Shown: positions 37,493 to 46,885 of the stretch, piece by piece
Layout: the number at the start of each line of letters is the position of its first letter
How positions within the stretch are numbered: the stretch's first letter is position 1
Assembly: GCA_964426545.1 (NCBI GenBank)
Contig: CAYRQP010000011.1
Location: 1 to 64,000 of the forward strand
Source: CAYRQP01 sp964426545
GTDB lineage: Bacteria > Fermentibacterota > Fermentibacteria > Fermentibacterales > JCC-6
Length of the DNA stretch: 64,000 bases
Direction of reading: 5' to 3'
Notes under the pieces: generated by a model
The model's input: the letters and a program-made list of their open reading frames with translations, nothing else
Told to the model about the DNA's origin: nothing
The model's database searches: none
Made by a program: the position numbers and the translations under genes

Positions 37493-38370
37493 TGACTGCT
37501 ATCTTCCAGGAGTCGATGCATTTCCTTCCACAGTTCTTCAGATACACCCGGCTTTCTCATCAGCAAAGTACCTATTTCTACCATTCTCGCCCCTGCTGCC
37601 ATCAGTTCGAGTATGTCTTCAGCCTTTCCCACACCACCTGATGCCAGAACAGGAATACGCAGTGCTTCTGATACCTGAAATACCCTCGCAACAGTCATTG
37701 GAAGCAATGCCGGAGATGTATATCCGCCGGCTCCCCGCGCCAGCGCAGGTGTAGCGGTTTTCCAGTCGAGTTTCATGCCCAGGAATGTATTGCATACTGT
37801 CACTGCATCGGCACCGGCTTCCTCAGCTGCTAGGGCCGACTGAACGATGTCTCCCGCATTGGGGGTGAGTTTTACGCTGAAAGGCTTTTCGGTGACATTC
37901 CGCACGAGCTTTGTTACTGTTTCAACCATTTGGGGAGAAGCACCGAATGCAACACCGCCTGCTTTCACGTTCGGGCAGGAGACATTGATCTCATATCCCA
38001 TTGGAATAGGGGAAGTTTCGAGTTTCTCGACTACGAGAGCAAAATCAGATGCTGTTCTACCGGCAACATTTATAATCAATTCACATGGTAGGTCTGCAGT
38101 CTGCGGAAGGACTGTCTCAATAATCTCATCGACTCCGGGATTGGCAAGTCCTATCGAATTAAGAAGACCAAACTCTGTTTCAGCAATACGGGGAGGCGGA
38201 TTACCCGGGCGGTGTTCCGGTGTCACTGCTTTGGAGATAACTGCAGCAACACCTTCGAGGTAATTCATCTTTAACAGTTCGAGTCCGAATCCCGCGGTTC
38301 CCGATGCCAGCATTATGGGTGAGTTGAATTGCTTTCCCCAGAGTTCACGGTGAAGTGATACTTTATCCAT
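37489..38370 (-). CDS. pyrD: Dihydroorotate dehydrogenase, class 1B catalytic subunit
   Basis: This FMN enzyme oxidises dihydroorotate to orotate. The active-site Cys lies in INVSCPNVKAGG (about 129-140) and C-terminal FMN loops are visible (LASGGVGKAEDILELMAAGA). Class 1B forms pair with PyrK, and pyrK lies 14 bases upstream. The longer ORF starts with TTG at 38373, but AAAGGAG lies 7 bases before the ATG at 38370, so that start is preferred. The stop overlaps rlpA (ATGA). Confidence 0.94.
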   Translation of the reverse strand: MDKVSLHRELWGKQFNSPIMLASGTAGFGLELLKMNYLEGVAAVISKAVTPEHRPGNPPPRIAETEFGLLNSIGLANPGVDEIIETVLPQTADLPCELIINVAGRTASDFALVVEKLETSPIPMGYEINVSCPNVKAGGVAFGASPQMVETVTKLVRNVTEKPFSVKLTPNAGDIVQSALAAEEAGADAVTVCNTFLGMKLDWKTATPALARGAGGYTSPALLPMTVARVFQVSEALRIPVLASGGVGKAEDILELMAAGARMVEIGTLLMRKPGVSEELWKEMHRLLEDSSQ

Positions 38371-38384
38371 CAATCGACTCCTTT

Positions 38385-39167
38385 CTAGGAAGACCAGTCG
38401 ATCAAGTCCGAATTAAATACAGGACCGTCTGTACAGCACTTGCCGTATGTACCGTCAGAAAGCAGTATTGCACACCCTTCGCATACACCCCAGCCGCATC
38501 CCATGCGAGCCTCTGCGGATATCTGAATACTTCCGTTGTAATGAACAGGAATGTTCCTTATGACAGCCTTCATCATGGCGACGGGTCCGCACACTGCAAC
38601 ATTTTCGACCACATTCCAGGGTACATCATGCATGAGTTCTGTTACAAGCCCCTGTCTGTCCGAACTGCCGTCTTCTGTAATCAGTGTACAGGCAGCATTT
38701 TCAAGGGGGAGTAATTTGTCTTTTGTCGATGCACCGAGAAGAACAGTTTCACAATCGACATTATCGATCAAAAATGGAAAGCCGGCAGCTCCAAGACCGC
38801 CGCCGATCAGTAACCACTTTCTGGGATGAAGTTCGAAACCGTGTCCGCAGGGACCCAGCACCTGAATATCCGTACCCTTTTCGACTTTCGAAAGTATTGC
38901 CGTTCCCCTTCCAACGACTTCGAAGAGTATTTCTACTATGTGCTTATCGTAAAGTATTCTGCTTATTGTAATCGGTCGGCGTGTTACCGGAAACGGTCCT
39001 GGTGAAATGTCTATCTGCAGGAATTGTCCCGGATATGCAGCAGCGAAGAAGCGGTCGTCCCCGCAACGTAGCATCATTTTAAATATACCCGGAAGAATCT
39101 CATTGATATCGGTAACAGTCATGCATATATCCATGGGAATGCTGGTCTGCATGTCATTCATCTTCAT
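38385..39167 (-). CDS. pyrK: Dihydroorotate dehydrogenase electron-transfer subunit
   Basis: PyrK carries FAD and a 2Fe-2S cluster and passes electrons from PyrD to NAD+. The 260-aa protein has the ferredoxin-reductase-like FAD and NAD domains (RRPITISR and IGGGLGAAGFPFL, about 54-130) and a C-terminal cluster-binding motif CGWGVCEGC...CC (about 226-245). GGAGG precedes two possible starts, ATG 39167 and ATG 39161; the second has better spacing. It overlaps the end of the TPR lipoprotein gene by 14 bases. Confidence 0.94.
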   Translation of the reverse strand: MKMNDMQTSIPMDICMTVTDINEILPGIFKMMLRCGDDRFFAAAYPGQFLQIDISPGPFPVTRRPITISRILYDKHIVEILFEVVGRGTAILSKVEKGTDIQVLGPCGHGFELHPRKWLLIGGGLGAAGFPFLIDNVDCETVLLGASTKDKLLPLENAACTLITEDGSSDRQGLVTELMHDVPWNVVENVAVCGPVAMMKAVIRNIPVHYNGSIQISAEARMGCGWGVCEGCAILLSDGTYGKCCTDGPVFNSDLIDWSS

Positions 39168-40773
39168 TTTCCTCCCCGCCCAGTCTCATTACTGCAGCTT
39201 CACCTTCTTCTGTTTTTGGATATTCTTCCGACAGTTCCAGCAGGTAGTCTTCGAGAACATCGGCATCGACAGATGCCGTTCTTTCACCTGCAATATAGGC
39301 AGCCCAGAGAACTTCATTGCGAATCATCCGGCTCCATGGGGAATCGAGCAGGGCATCCAGAGATTCCCATGCCTGTTCGTATCTGCCGTTTTCAATATTC
39401 TCCCACGCAATACACAGGGCGACAGATGGTCTTTCTTCGTAGCCGTCCCCCCTCTCGAGTCCAAGTCTTTCTTCTATCGAAGTAGCAAGGTCTCCCTCTG
39501 ATGACAACTCATATGCAGTCAGGAGCATCACTTCAGCGGAATCAGCATCGACATCCGGGATATTAGCCAGTATTGTCAAAGCAAGAGCACGCTCCATGTC
39601 GGATGCATCCATCGAAAGTACCGTAAGTTCTTCAATGGCTCGTTCGTCTGAATACCCATAGAGATCGATTCTCTTTTCCGCTATCATAAGACGCAATATG
39701 TCTATTTCAGATTCGTCAGTTTCCGATAATTCATTGGTGTAATCATACAGTCGCTGCAGGTGATGGAGTCTTCCCTCGCCAATGCGTATCCAGACATAAT
39801 CTCCGGGTCTGTTTTTGAGTTCAGTCAGCACATCGATAGCTTCTTCTATCCTGTCACAATACTCCAGAAGCAAAGCTCTTCTGTAAAGTGCTTCTGTTCC
39901 CCACTCACGCACATTGTCAAGTTCGGTTGCACTTGAATATGATTGAAGCGCTCCTGTAGTATCTTCGTCCAACTCCAGTGCAAAACCGTTTAGAAGCGCA
40001 ATCTGAGCTAACTCGACATCAGACCTGTATCCCGCAAGAAGTACGTCGAGTACGGAGGCTGCTTCAGACGGCTTACCTGCCTTTAGATATCCGTCTGCCG
40101 CTGCTGTGTAAGCCCGGAACCGTCCCTTGCCGCGTCCGAACATATCTCCCGCTTCGATGGACACTACAGCACCGCTGTCCGGATAACCCGCTTCGATAAG
40201 ACACTGTCCCAGAATCAGATTTAACTCGGCAGCGAGACTATCGGAACCCGGTGTCTGCAATGTATCGATTACAGCAATCGCCTGCTCGTGGAGACCTCTC
40301 AGTATGAGAACTTCTATCAGCAGTAATTTCGCTGTGAAATATCTTTCTGTATTCTCTGTTGATACTTCCGCAAAAGACTCCTCTGCTTCATTTAGTCTGA
40401 GAAGCTCCATTGCCGCAAGCCCGTGCCCTATATGTGCACGCTCCCGTATTTCTATATCCTCAGTGAGACTTATTGCAGATGTGTAAGCCATCATAGCTTC
40501 TTCGAAATCAGATGTTCCGCTTCCTGTAAGAGTTCTTTTCCCAAGAAGATACAGGGCATCACCGAGAAGCAGCTGAGCATCATCCACCCAGCGGCTCGAC
40601 GAGTAATCAGTCAGTATTCTTGTTGCTCCTTCTACAGCTTCCTCGAGATAATTCTGTTCGGTTGCAGACGGGTAATCAGGACTAAGTAGAGAGAGCTTTA
40701 GGGCATCATCATAACTTTTCTGTGCATTGTAGAATGTATTGAAATAAGCACAGGACATGAGAACCAGCAGCAC
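39154..40773 (-). CDS. TPR lipoprotein in the pyrimidine cluster
   Basis: The protein is about 539 aa from GTG 40773 and TPR-rich, with many Ala/Leu/Glu helices across 25-520. The sequence just upstream in the same frame reads LRKLIPGCTVLLVLMSC, a complete lipoprotein signal with lipobox LMSC, so translation probably starts before 40773, perhaps at a non-AUG codon near 40800 overlapping the pyrC stop. The family (outer-membrane lipoprotein TPR scaffolds) is common, but the partner is unknown. It lies between pyrC and pyrK. Confidence 0.75.
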   Translation of the reverse strand: MLLVLMSCAYFNTFYNAQKSYDDALKLSLLSPDYPSATEQNYLEEAVEGATRILTDYSSSRWVDDAQLLLGDALYLLGKRTLTGSGTSDFEEAMMAYTSAISLTEDIEIRERAHIGHGLAAMELLRLNEAEESFAEVSTENTERYFTAKLLLIEVLILRGLHEQAIAVIDTLQTPGSDSLAAELNLILGQCLIEAGYPDSGAVVSIEAGDMFGRGKGRFRAYTAAADGYLKAGKPSEAASVLDVLLAGYRSDVELAQIALLNGFALELDEDTTGALQSYSSATELDNVREWGTEALYRRALLLEYCDRIEEAIDVLTELKNRPGDYVWIRIGEGRLHHLQRLYDYTNELSETDESEIDILRLMIAEKRIDLYGYSDERAIEELTVLSMDASDMERALALTILANIPDVDADSAEVMLLTAYELSSEGDLATSIEERLGLERGDGYEERPSVALCIAWENIENGRYEQAWESLDALLDSPWSRMIRNEVLWAAYIAGERTASVDADVLEDYLLELSEEYPKTEEGEAAVMRLGGEENEDE

Positions 40774-40796
40774 TGTACAACCGGGGATTAGTTTTC

Positions 40797-42098
40797 TCAG
40801 CAGAATTCACCGTCCCTGTAGATTAATCTCTTCTTCCAGACGGCAGCAACTCTTCCATTCAAAGGAACTGCAAGAAATGGGGTGTTCTCTGATTTGGAAA
40901 AGGTACCGACAGCCTTGATAGTATATGCAATTTCCGGGTCGAAAAGTACGACATCTGCATTGCTTCCGGACCTCAGGGTTTTCTCCCCGGCATTAAGGAT
41001 GAAATTCGGAGATGATGACAGTAATGAAAGGACTTTCAGAAGCGGCATTCCCCCTCTGTAATGCAGAATATCCAGCGTTACAGGAAGAAGGGTCTCAAGT
41101 CCGGTAATTCCAAAAGCAGCTTCAGCAAGCGGTTTTGCTTTTAGCCGGACAGCATGCGGTGCATGATCACTTGCCACAGCATCAACACAGCCGGAGAGTA
41201 CAAGTTCGACGAGTTCTCTTCTGCTTTCGCAACTTCTCAGTGGCGGGTTCATTTTGGCATTCACCCCATGTTCTGGTAAAGCACTTTCATCAAGTGCCAG
41301 ATGATGGGGAGTAACATCGCAGGTTACATTGAGCCCTTCTTCTTTGGCTGCAGCGGCAAGTTTCACGCTTTCGGGTGAAGAAAGGTGTGTAAGATGAAGT
41401 CTACCGCCTGTATTTCTCAATAACCGGATGCATCTCCGAACATCTTCTGTCTCTGTCGACTCCGGAATTCCCCCGACATTCAGCTGTTCTGCGATCTGTC
41501 CGCTGTTGACAGCCCCCTGAACCGATAGGGGAACCTCAGGATGCTCGATTACCAGACCGCTGAAGAGAGCCGTTTGCTTTAACGCATCCGTAAGAACGCG
41601 GTCGTCATGGACCGGATTCCCGTCATCTGAAAATGAATCCGCACCGCAATCGTGAAGCAGATTGAAATCGACGGACTCACGCCCACCTCTTCCTTTCGAC
41701 ACACACGGTATGGGAATTGCTTTGGTCAATCCGATATCTCGGCTTCTTTCAAGCAGGTCTCTTATGGTGTTGGGAGAATCCATCGGCGGCGATGTGTTCG
41801 GCATGACACCGACTGTTGTAATCCCACCCGCAACAGCAGCCCTCAATCCTGTTTCGAGGGTTTCTGATTCTTCTGCTCCGGGTTCACGGAGATGAACATG
41901 CATGTCTGTAAGCCCGGGAAACAGCCATTTTCCGGTACCGTCGATTTCGATAATTTCTGCATCTCCGGGAGTAACAGTTTCCGCATCGGCGATCTTACCA
42001 TCCTCGATAAAAACATCCCCGATGTAATCAAGTCCAAGCCCTGGATCGAGTATTCTCACATTCCGGATCAATTGGGGACGGAGGAGTGTTCTGTCCAT
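40797..42098 (-). CDS. pyrC: Dihydroorotase, class I
   Basis: The enzyme closes carbamoyl-aspartate to dihydroorotate. Metal-binding DMHVHLREPG (about 64-73), the FSDDGNPVHD region and VASDHAPH (about 304-311) are present, as in class I (long) dihydroorotases. The ORF begins at ATG 42101, followed at once by a second ATG at 42098; GGAGG spacing fits 42098 better. The ribosome-binding site and the codons for LLRP come from the palindromic repeat at 42074-42115. The aldolase gene lies 18 bases upstream. Confidence 0.93.
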   Translation of the reverse strand: MDRTLLRPQLIRNVRILDPGLGLDYIGDVFIEDGKIADAETVTPGDAEIIEIDGTGKWLFPGLTDMHVHLREPGAEESETLETGLRAAVAGGITTVGVMPNTSPPMDSPNTIRDLLERSRDIGLTKAIPIPCVSKGRGGRESVDFNLLHDCGADSFSDDGNPVHDDRVLTDALKQTALFSGLVIEHPEVPLSVQGAVNSGQIAEQLNVGGIPESTETEDVRRCIRLLRNTGGRLHLTHLSSPESVKLAAAAKEEGLNVTCDVTPHHLALDESALPEHGVNAKMNPPLRSCESRRELVELVLSGCVDAVASDHAPHAVRLKAKPLAEAAFGITGLETLLPVTLDILHYRGGMPLLKVLSLLSSSPNFILNAGEKTLRSGSNADVVLFDPEIAYTIKAVGTFSKSENTPFLAVPLNGRVAAVWKKRLIYRDGEFC

Positions 42099-42115
42099 CA
42101 TACTCCTCCGTCCCC
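42074..42115. repeat. GGGGACGGAGGAGT palindrome over the pyrC start
   Basis: Arms GGGGACGGAGGAGT (42074-42087) and ACTCCTCCGTCCCC (42102-42115) form a perfect 14-bp inverted repeat around a 14-base loop. On the minus strand the 5' arm holds the Shine-Dalgarno sequence GGAGGAG and the loop holds ATGATG of pyrC. The same core is found at 25135-25228. Confidence 0.85.
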
Positions 42116-42119
42116 ATCT

Positions 42120-43382
42120 TTAATCTGCATAATCTCCATCATCTTTGTCGATTTCACCCTTGTCGGGTGCAGTTTCAGGGGTGTAGTTCTCTACGTCTGC
42201 AATTACTCTCGCCTCCTGCGGAATGTTCCAATCCTTTCTGTCTGCAATTCTCTCGATTACAGTAGAACCGGTACCAATTGAATTGAATGCTTCGAAGAAC
42301 CTGAGTGCCCATTTTTCTGTTTCATCCAGAATACGGTTCCTGTATTCATCAGGAAGAGCCATGATCAGACTGTTGAACGGAAGATTTGCCCATTTGTAGT
42401 TTCCCGAATCTCTCGGAAATCCCTTATCATCTGCCCAGGCTACGATCTGTTCCCATAGTGCAACGGGAATCCCACTGTCATCACGTTTTACATAGGAGCC
42501 ATTCTCGATAACCGCATTGCCGCTGGAGGAGTCTATTTCAAGCCCGAATACGATATTCTGCCACAGTGTACCTACATTGCCCTTGCATATACCGTATTCC
42601 CTGAAATGCCCTACCTTGTCAAGCGGGGTTCCGCTGATTCCATGTTGTGCGATAACAGTCCCGTATTGGGAAATGGCATCCGCTATCTCCTTTGTCCTGT
42701 CCAGATCTATTCCCTCTTTTTCTCCCTCAGATGCATCATAGGTTCCGTGTTTGGAACCATTGGAAATGGCCAGGTAATCCGGGAAGATACCCCAACTGTT
42801 CAATCCGCCGATGAAATACTCGGCTTCTTCCACGGTCGTCAGAACTCCGGCTCCCTTTATTTCTCCCACTTCTGCTTCGAGTCCGATATACGACGGGATA
42901 TGAGATGCCAGGTCTCTTGTAAACATGAGATTGTCGTAGTCGTGGTTATGCGATGCGTCGACAGCAACTGAAGTCCACCCCCCCGAGATAGCCTTCTGCA
43001 CTTTATCGACGGCTTCATCCCTGTCTTCCGGTGATTTAATTGCATAGTGGTCCATGTGAAGACAATAGACAACTTCGTCTCCGAGCATGCTCGAATATGC
43101 TTCTGCAAGAAAAGGAAGGTTTTGAAAAGTAACTCCCGTGTATGTTGCTTCAGATTTAGCAAGTTCGAGAAGAACGAAGGAGTCCGCCTTCTTTGCAGCA
43201 CGCAGAATTCCAAAGGCACTGAGCGGGCTCCGTATGTTGCAGGCCATCACAATGGATTTTCTTTCCCTCGCAACTGCAGTAATGTCCTTTCCGCTTACAA
43301 GAGCACATCGGCTGTTCGGGAAGGCATTTCGAACGTTTAACGGTCTATACCGGAGAAATTCGTTATATTTGTTTTTGTTCAT
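42120..43382 (-). CDS. Class II fructose-bisphosphate aldolase family protein
   Basis: Zinc-dependent class II aldolases split fructose-1,6-bisphosphate into DHAP and glyceraldehyde-3-phosphate. The product is about 420 aa and has the HMDHYAIKS motif (catalytic Asp and metal His), DASHNHDYDN, GLEAEVGEIKG, SNGSKHG and VIAQHGISG (metal His and phosphate loops). A longer ORF begins at 43445, but AAAGG fits the ATG at 43382 (MNKNKYNEF). It is divergent from ktrB and 18 bases upstream of pyrC, so possibly the first gene of the pyrimidine run. Substrate specificity (fructose versus tagatose) is not decided. Confidence 0.85.
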   Translation of the reverse strand: MNKNKYNEFLRYRPLNVRNAFPNSRCALVSGKDITAVARERKSIVMACNIRSPLSAFGILRAAKKADSFVLLELAKSEATYTGVTFQNLPFLAEAYSSMLGDEVVYCLHMDHYAIKSPEDRDEAVDKVQKAISGGWTSVAVDASHNHDYDNLMFTRDLASHIPSYIGLEAEVGEIKGAGVLTTVEEAEYFIGGLNSWGIFPDYLAISNGSKHGTYDASEGEKEGIDLDRTKEIADAISQYGTVIAQHGISGTPLDKVGHFREYGICKGNVGTLWQNIVFGLEIDSSSGNAVIENGSYVKRDDSGIPVALWEQIVAWADDKGFPRDSGNYKWANLPFNSLIMALPDEYRNRILDETEKWALRFFEAFNSIGTGSTVIERIADRKDWNIPQEARVIADVENYTPETAPDKGEIDKDDGDYAD

Positions 43383-43471
43383 TGGGTTTACCTTTCGTTT
43401 CCGGTGTTCGTAACAACAGCGACTTTGTTGGTTGTTAATATGCAAAATATACTATCCGGGAGGTATAGGTT

Positions 43472-45250
43472 TTGTTGAAAACAAGGACATTTGCATCTTT
43501 TACAGCAATTCTCATTCTAATTTACAGGTTTGTTGTTACAACACATGACTCTGCACTTGTAGGTGCATTCGACACCATGCTTGTTGGTATTACTCTCCTC
43601 TTCCTTCTCTCTCTTTTCCTTCTAAACAGAAACATTGCCATACGTTTGAGACTGCTGGAGGATAAGTGGCTGAGTCTCTTTTCCCTTCTCTTTATTGCAT
43701 CTGTGCTAGTTATTCTCACCCTGAACCTGACCCATAATTGCTCCTTTGCTGATGCCAGAGAGTTCTCGCAGTCAGCAATGCTTATGTTTGTTTTCCTGTT
43801 CTCAATGAGAAACATCCTATCTGTCTGCGGAACATGGGCTTTAGACCACCTCCCTGCCTGGTCGATACTTCCTGTAACATTTTCCGTTGTCATAATAATC
43901 GGTGCAGTCATGCTCTATCTTCCTGCAAGTACGTCGAACACCGAAATTTCGAATATTTCTTTTATCGATGCCCTGTTCACTTCGACTTCAGCCACCTGCG
44001 TAACCGGATTAATCGTGACAGATACAGCCGCCAGCTTCTCCATAATCGGGCAAATCATCATTTTGATGCTTATACAGATAGGCGGACTCGGTTTGATGTC
44101 ATTTGTTGCATTCTTTGCTCTTTTCCTCGGTAAGCAGCCCGGAATTAAAGAAAGAGCCTCACTCAATATCGTTATGAACAACCAGTTTGTAAGCAATCTA
44201 AAAAAACTCTTTGCATCGATAATCGGCTGGACACTGACCATTGAAGCTGCAGGTGCATTCATCCTATATATCATCTGGCGGGGAGAAGCGGTACACTGGT
44301 CTGCGGGGCAGGCGGTCTGGCAATCCATCTTTCACAGTATTTCAGCATTCTGCAATGCCGGTTTCTCGCTGAATCCCATGCTTGGAGAGAATTCGACTCT
44401 ATTTATTGAGAACCCCACGAATCTTGAAGGATGCGCATATCTTCCCGGAATTCCCATAACGATTGGAATACTCATCGTTCTCGGTGGTATCGGATTCCTA
44501 ACTCTGACCGTTCTTGGAATCAATATGGTCTCCAGACTGAAGACTGGCAGGAAAACAAGATTCTCTCTTCAGGTAAAACTGATATTGCTCATCACTCTGA
44601 TATTGATCGTTGTTTCTTTCGGTCTGTTTCTGGGTTTAGAATGGAATGATTCACTGAAGGATATGACGATCCCTCAAAAGTTGGGAAATGCCTTCCTGCA
44701 GGCTGTGACTCCGCGAACTGCCGGTTTCAACACAGTCCCTACCGCTGATCTGCTGCCTGCAATTCAATGGTTGTTCATCATATTGATGTTCGTCGGTGCA
44801 TCTCCGGGAAGCACTGGCGGTGGAGTCAAGACTTCAACAATTGGTTTGCTGTTTATCGGATTTTTTTCGATTATCAGGGGGAAATCCTCGATTGAACTCT
44901 GGAAGAGGCAAATTCCTGATATTGACTTCAGGCGGGCCGCTTCCGTTCTTCTTTTCTGTACATTAGTATTCGGCATATCAGCCGGGCTGCTTCTTTTGAC
45001 AGAGCAGGAAAAACTAACCGGGGTTTCAAACCCATCGACCTCCATGGATTACATTTTTGAGTCGATGAGCGCCTTTGGAACAGTCGGGCTTTCACGGGGG
45101 GTAACTCCCGGACTGACCATCCCGGGCAAGATTGTTGTTATATTTACAATGTTCCTCGGTAGAATCGGACCGGCAACACTTGCTGCCTTTTCAGCCGTGT
45201 TCATACTTTCGAGATACAAATACCCCGAAACCCGCATAACCATAGGATAA
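43472..45250 (+). CDS. ktrB: Potassium uptake channel subunit KtrB/TrkH
   Basis: The 592-aa membrane protein has about ten helices arranged as four MPM motifs; the selectivity-filter glycines are visible in TCVTGL, FCNAGF, TAGFN and GTVGLS. It imports K+ with a cytosolic RCK partner, encoded immediately downstream. Two TTG codons at 43472 and 43475 are possible starts with GGGAGG about 8-11 bases upstream. An N-terminal extension of about 120 residues precedes the first filter. Confidence 0.93.
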   Translation: MLKTRTFASFTAILILIYRFVVTTHDSALVGAFDTMLVGITLLFLLSLFLLNRNIAIRLRLLEDKWLSLFSLLFIASVLVILTLNLTHNCSFADAREFSQSAMLMFVFLFSMRNILSVCGTWALDHLPAWSILPVTFSVVIIIGAVMLYLPASTSNTEISNISFIDALFTSTSATCVTGLIVTDTAASFSIIGQIIILMLIQIGGLGLMSFVAFFALFLGKQPGIKERASLNIVMNNQFVSNLKKLFASIIGWTLTIEAAGAFILYIIWRGEAVHWSAGQAVWQSIFHSISAFCNAGFSLNPMLGENSTLFIENPTNLEGCAYLPGIPITIGILIVLGGIGFLTLTVLGINMVSRLKTGRKTRFSLQVKLILLITLILIVVSFGLFLGLEWNDSLKDMTIPQKLGNAFLQAVTPRTAGFNTVPTADLLPAIQWLFIILMFVGASPGSTGGGVKTSTIGLLFIGFFSIIRGKSSIELWKRQIPDIDFRRAASVLLFCTLVFGISAGLLLLTEQEKLTGVSNPSTSMDYIFESMSAFGTVGLSRGVTPGLTIPGKIVVIFTMFLGRIGPATLAAFSAVFILSRYKYPETRITIG

Positions 45251-45260
45251 GGATTGTCCA

Positions 45261-46004
45261 ATGAATGATGAGATAATGTCGCATGAGGAGAGAGAACCAA
45301 AACCGAAAACGATAATCGATAATAAGAAAAGCAGTTTCGCTATTATCGGTCTTGGAATGTTCGGCTCTACGATGGCAAAGATACTGGCTGCAGAAGGGGT
45401 TGAAGTTCTTGCGATAGACAGAAGTGAAAGACTTATCCAGGAAATCAGCGACTATGTTTCATCGGCAATCGCATTCGATGCAACAGATGAAACCCTTATG
45501 AGGGCTCACGGAATAGCCAACATTGATGTCGCAATAGTGTCTATCGGTGAAGATTTCGGATCTACTGTAATCATCACCCAAATCCTCAAGGACATTCAAA
45601 AAGAAGAGGACTCACGTTTAAGCAGAGTCTACAGCCGTGCAGCCAGTGAACGCGAAGAGAAAATACTCGTGGCAATTGGAGCAGACCACATATACCGACC
45701 GGAAAAAACACAAGCCGAGAGCGAAGCCCGAATACTCACTCTTAATAATGTACATTCTTTCGTAACCCTGGTGGGTGACATCTGTGTAGTGGAAACAGGG
45801 GTAAAGAAAGGAATGGTGGGACAGGAACTTCGGGAGATGGATTTTCGAAAAACATACACTTTGAACATTGCTTACATTGGCAGAATGAAAGACGGCAAAA
45901 TAAAATACCGTCTTCCCCGTCCTGACGATACTTTCAAGGAAGATGACCAGATATTCGTCATTGGCGATGAAGGCAAAATCGAAGAATATATCAACGCTGA
46001 ATAA
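45261..46004 (+). CDS. ktrA: Potassium uptake regulatory subunit KtrA/TrkA
   Basis: The 247-aa RCK protein binds NAD(H) or ATP through the GLGMFG glycine motif (about 31-36; Rossmann fold) and ends with a TrkA-C domain (about 165-245). It gates the KtrB channel. A charged N-terminal extension of 20 residues is present. AAGGA lies upstream of the ATG. Ten bases separate it from ktrB, and it converges with lepB. Confidence 0.94.
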   Translation: MNDEIMSHEEREPKPKTIIDNKKSSFAIIGLGMFGSTMAKILAAEGVEVLAIDRSERLIQEISDYVSSAIAFDATDETLMRAHGIANIDVAIVSIGEDFGSTVIITQILKDIQKEEDSRLSRVYSRAASEREEKILVAIGADHIYRPEKTQAESEARILTLNNVHSFVTLVGDICVVETGVKKGMVGQELREMDFRKTYTLNIAYIGRMKDGKIKYRLPRPDDTFKEDDQIFVIGDEGKIEEYINAE

Positions 46005-46024
46005 TAACTCGAATTGAGATTTTC

Positions 46025-46765
46025 CTATCTTATAACTCTGGCGATTCTATCGATCTTGGGCAGACCGTCCCCCGGAACCCAGGACCAATATGTTACAAGA
46101 GCTTTACCTTTGACATAACTAAGCGGCAGTGCTCCCCATACACGGCTGTCTCCTGAGTGATCCCTGTTATCTCCCATCATGAATACCGAACCTTCCGGGA
46201 CAACATAAGCCTCGGGGTTCCCCGTTTCAGGTATGCAGTTCTCACGCATCTCGAAATACTCGAAATCCCGAAGAGCACTGTTCAGCATGTCAATATTCCC
46301 CGGCCAGTTGTCTTCCAGCGGACTCGGAGAATATGCATCCTGATATGCAACTGCATAATCAGGAGAAGGAACTCCATTTACATACAGTGTATCATCCCTC
46401 ACATAAACAGTATCGCCGGCGGAAGCGACTACTCTCTTTATGAAATCATCGCCCTCCCTGCTTTCAGCGGGGGTTTTGAATACCACGATGTCCCCAACAT
46501 CGATACTGCCGGTAGCGGGCATAAGCAGGCCATAGTCACCCACCCGCATGTTGTGAATCACAGGCTGCATCTTATCCGTATAGGGTATCTGCTGCCCGTT
46601 TTCCGCCTTAAGCACAAGAAGATGGTCACCTACCAGAAGAGTCTCCTCCATGCTGGGTGTAGGAATTCTGAACGCTTCGATTACGAATGGACGCAGAAAG
46701 CCGAAAAATATGATTAGTGCCAAAGATAATTGAAGCAGCCAATCCCTAATCTTATTTATTTTCAT
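46025..46765 (-). CDS. lepB: Signal peptidase I
   Basis: LepB cleaves signal peptides from exported proteins at the periplasmic side of the inner membrane. The 246-aa protein has one N-terminal transmembrane helix (about 9-25), the catalytic Ser in PSMEETLLVGD (38), Lys in FIKRVVASAGD and the MGDNRDHSGDSR box E. The ending is short. It converges with ktrA and is divergent from mscS. Confidence 0.94.
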   Translation of the reverse strand: MKINKIRDWLLQLSLALIIFFGFLRPFVIEAFRIPTPSMEETLLVGDHLLVLKAENGQQIPYTDKMQPVIHNMRVGDYGLLMPATGSIDVGDIVVFKTPAESREGDDFIKRVVASAGDTVYVRDDTLYVNGVPSPDYAVAYQDAYSPSPLEDNWPGNIDMLNSALRDFEYFEMRENCIPETGNPEAYVVPEGSVFMMGDNRDHSGDSRVWGALPLSYVKGKALVTYWSWVPGDGLPKIDRIARVIR

Positions 46766-46885
46766 ATAATAACCCTGTTCTGTTCTCTAAAGATGAATAA
46801 TACATTTACTGGCCAAATATAACACAATGTCAACTCCAATAATGACGGGTATCAACGCTAATCATAATGCTCCGGAGGTATAAGC

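Noticed and set aside
43449..43454. TATACT as the ktrB -10 box
   Set aside because: The predicted transcript would begin inside the ribosome-binding site; no better -35 was found.
46816..46832. TTGACA on the minus strand as the lepB -35
   Set aside because: No convincing -10 at 16-18 bases.
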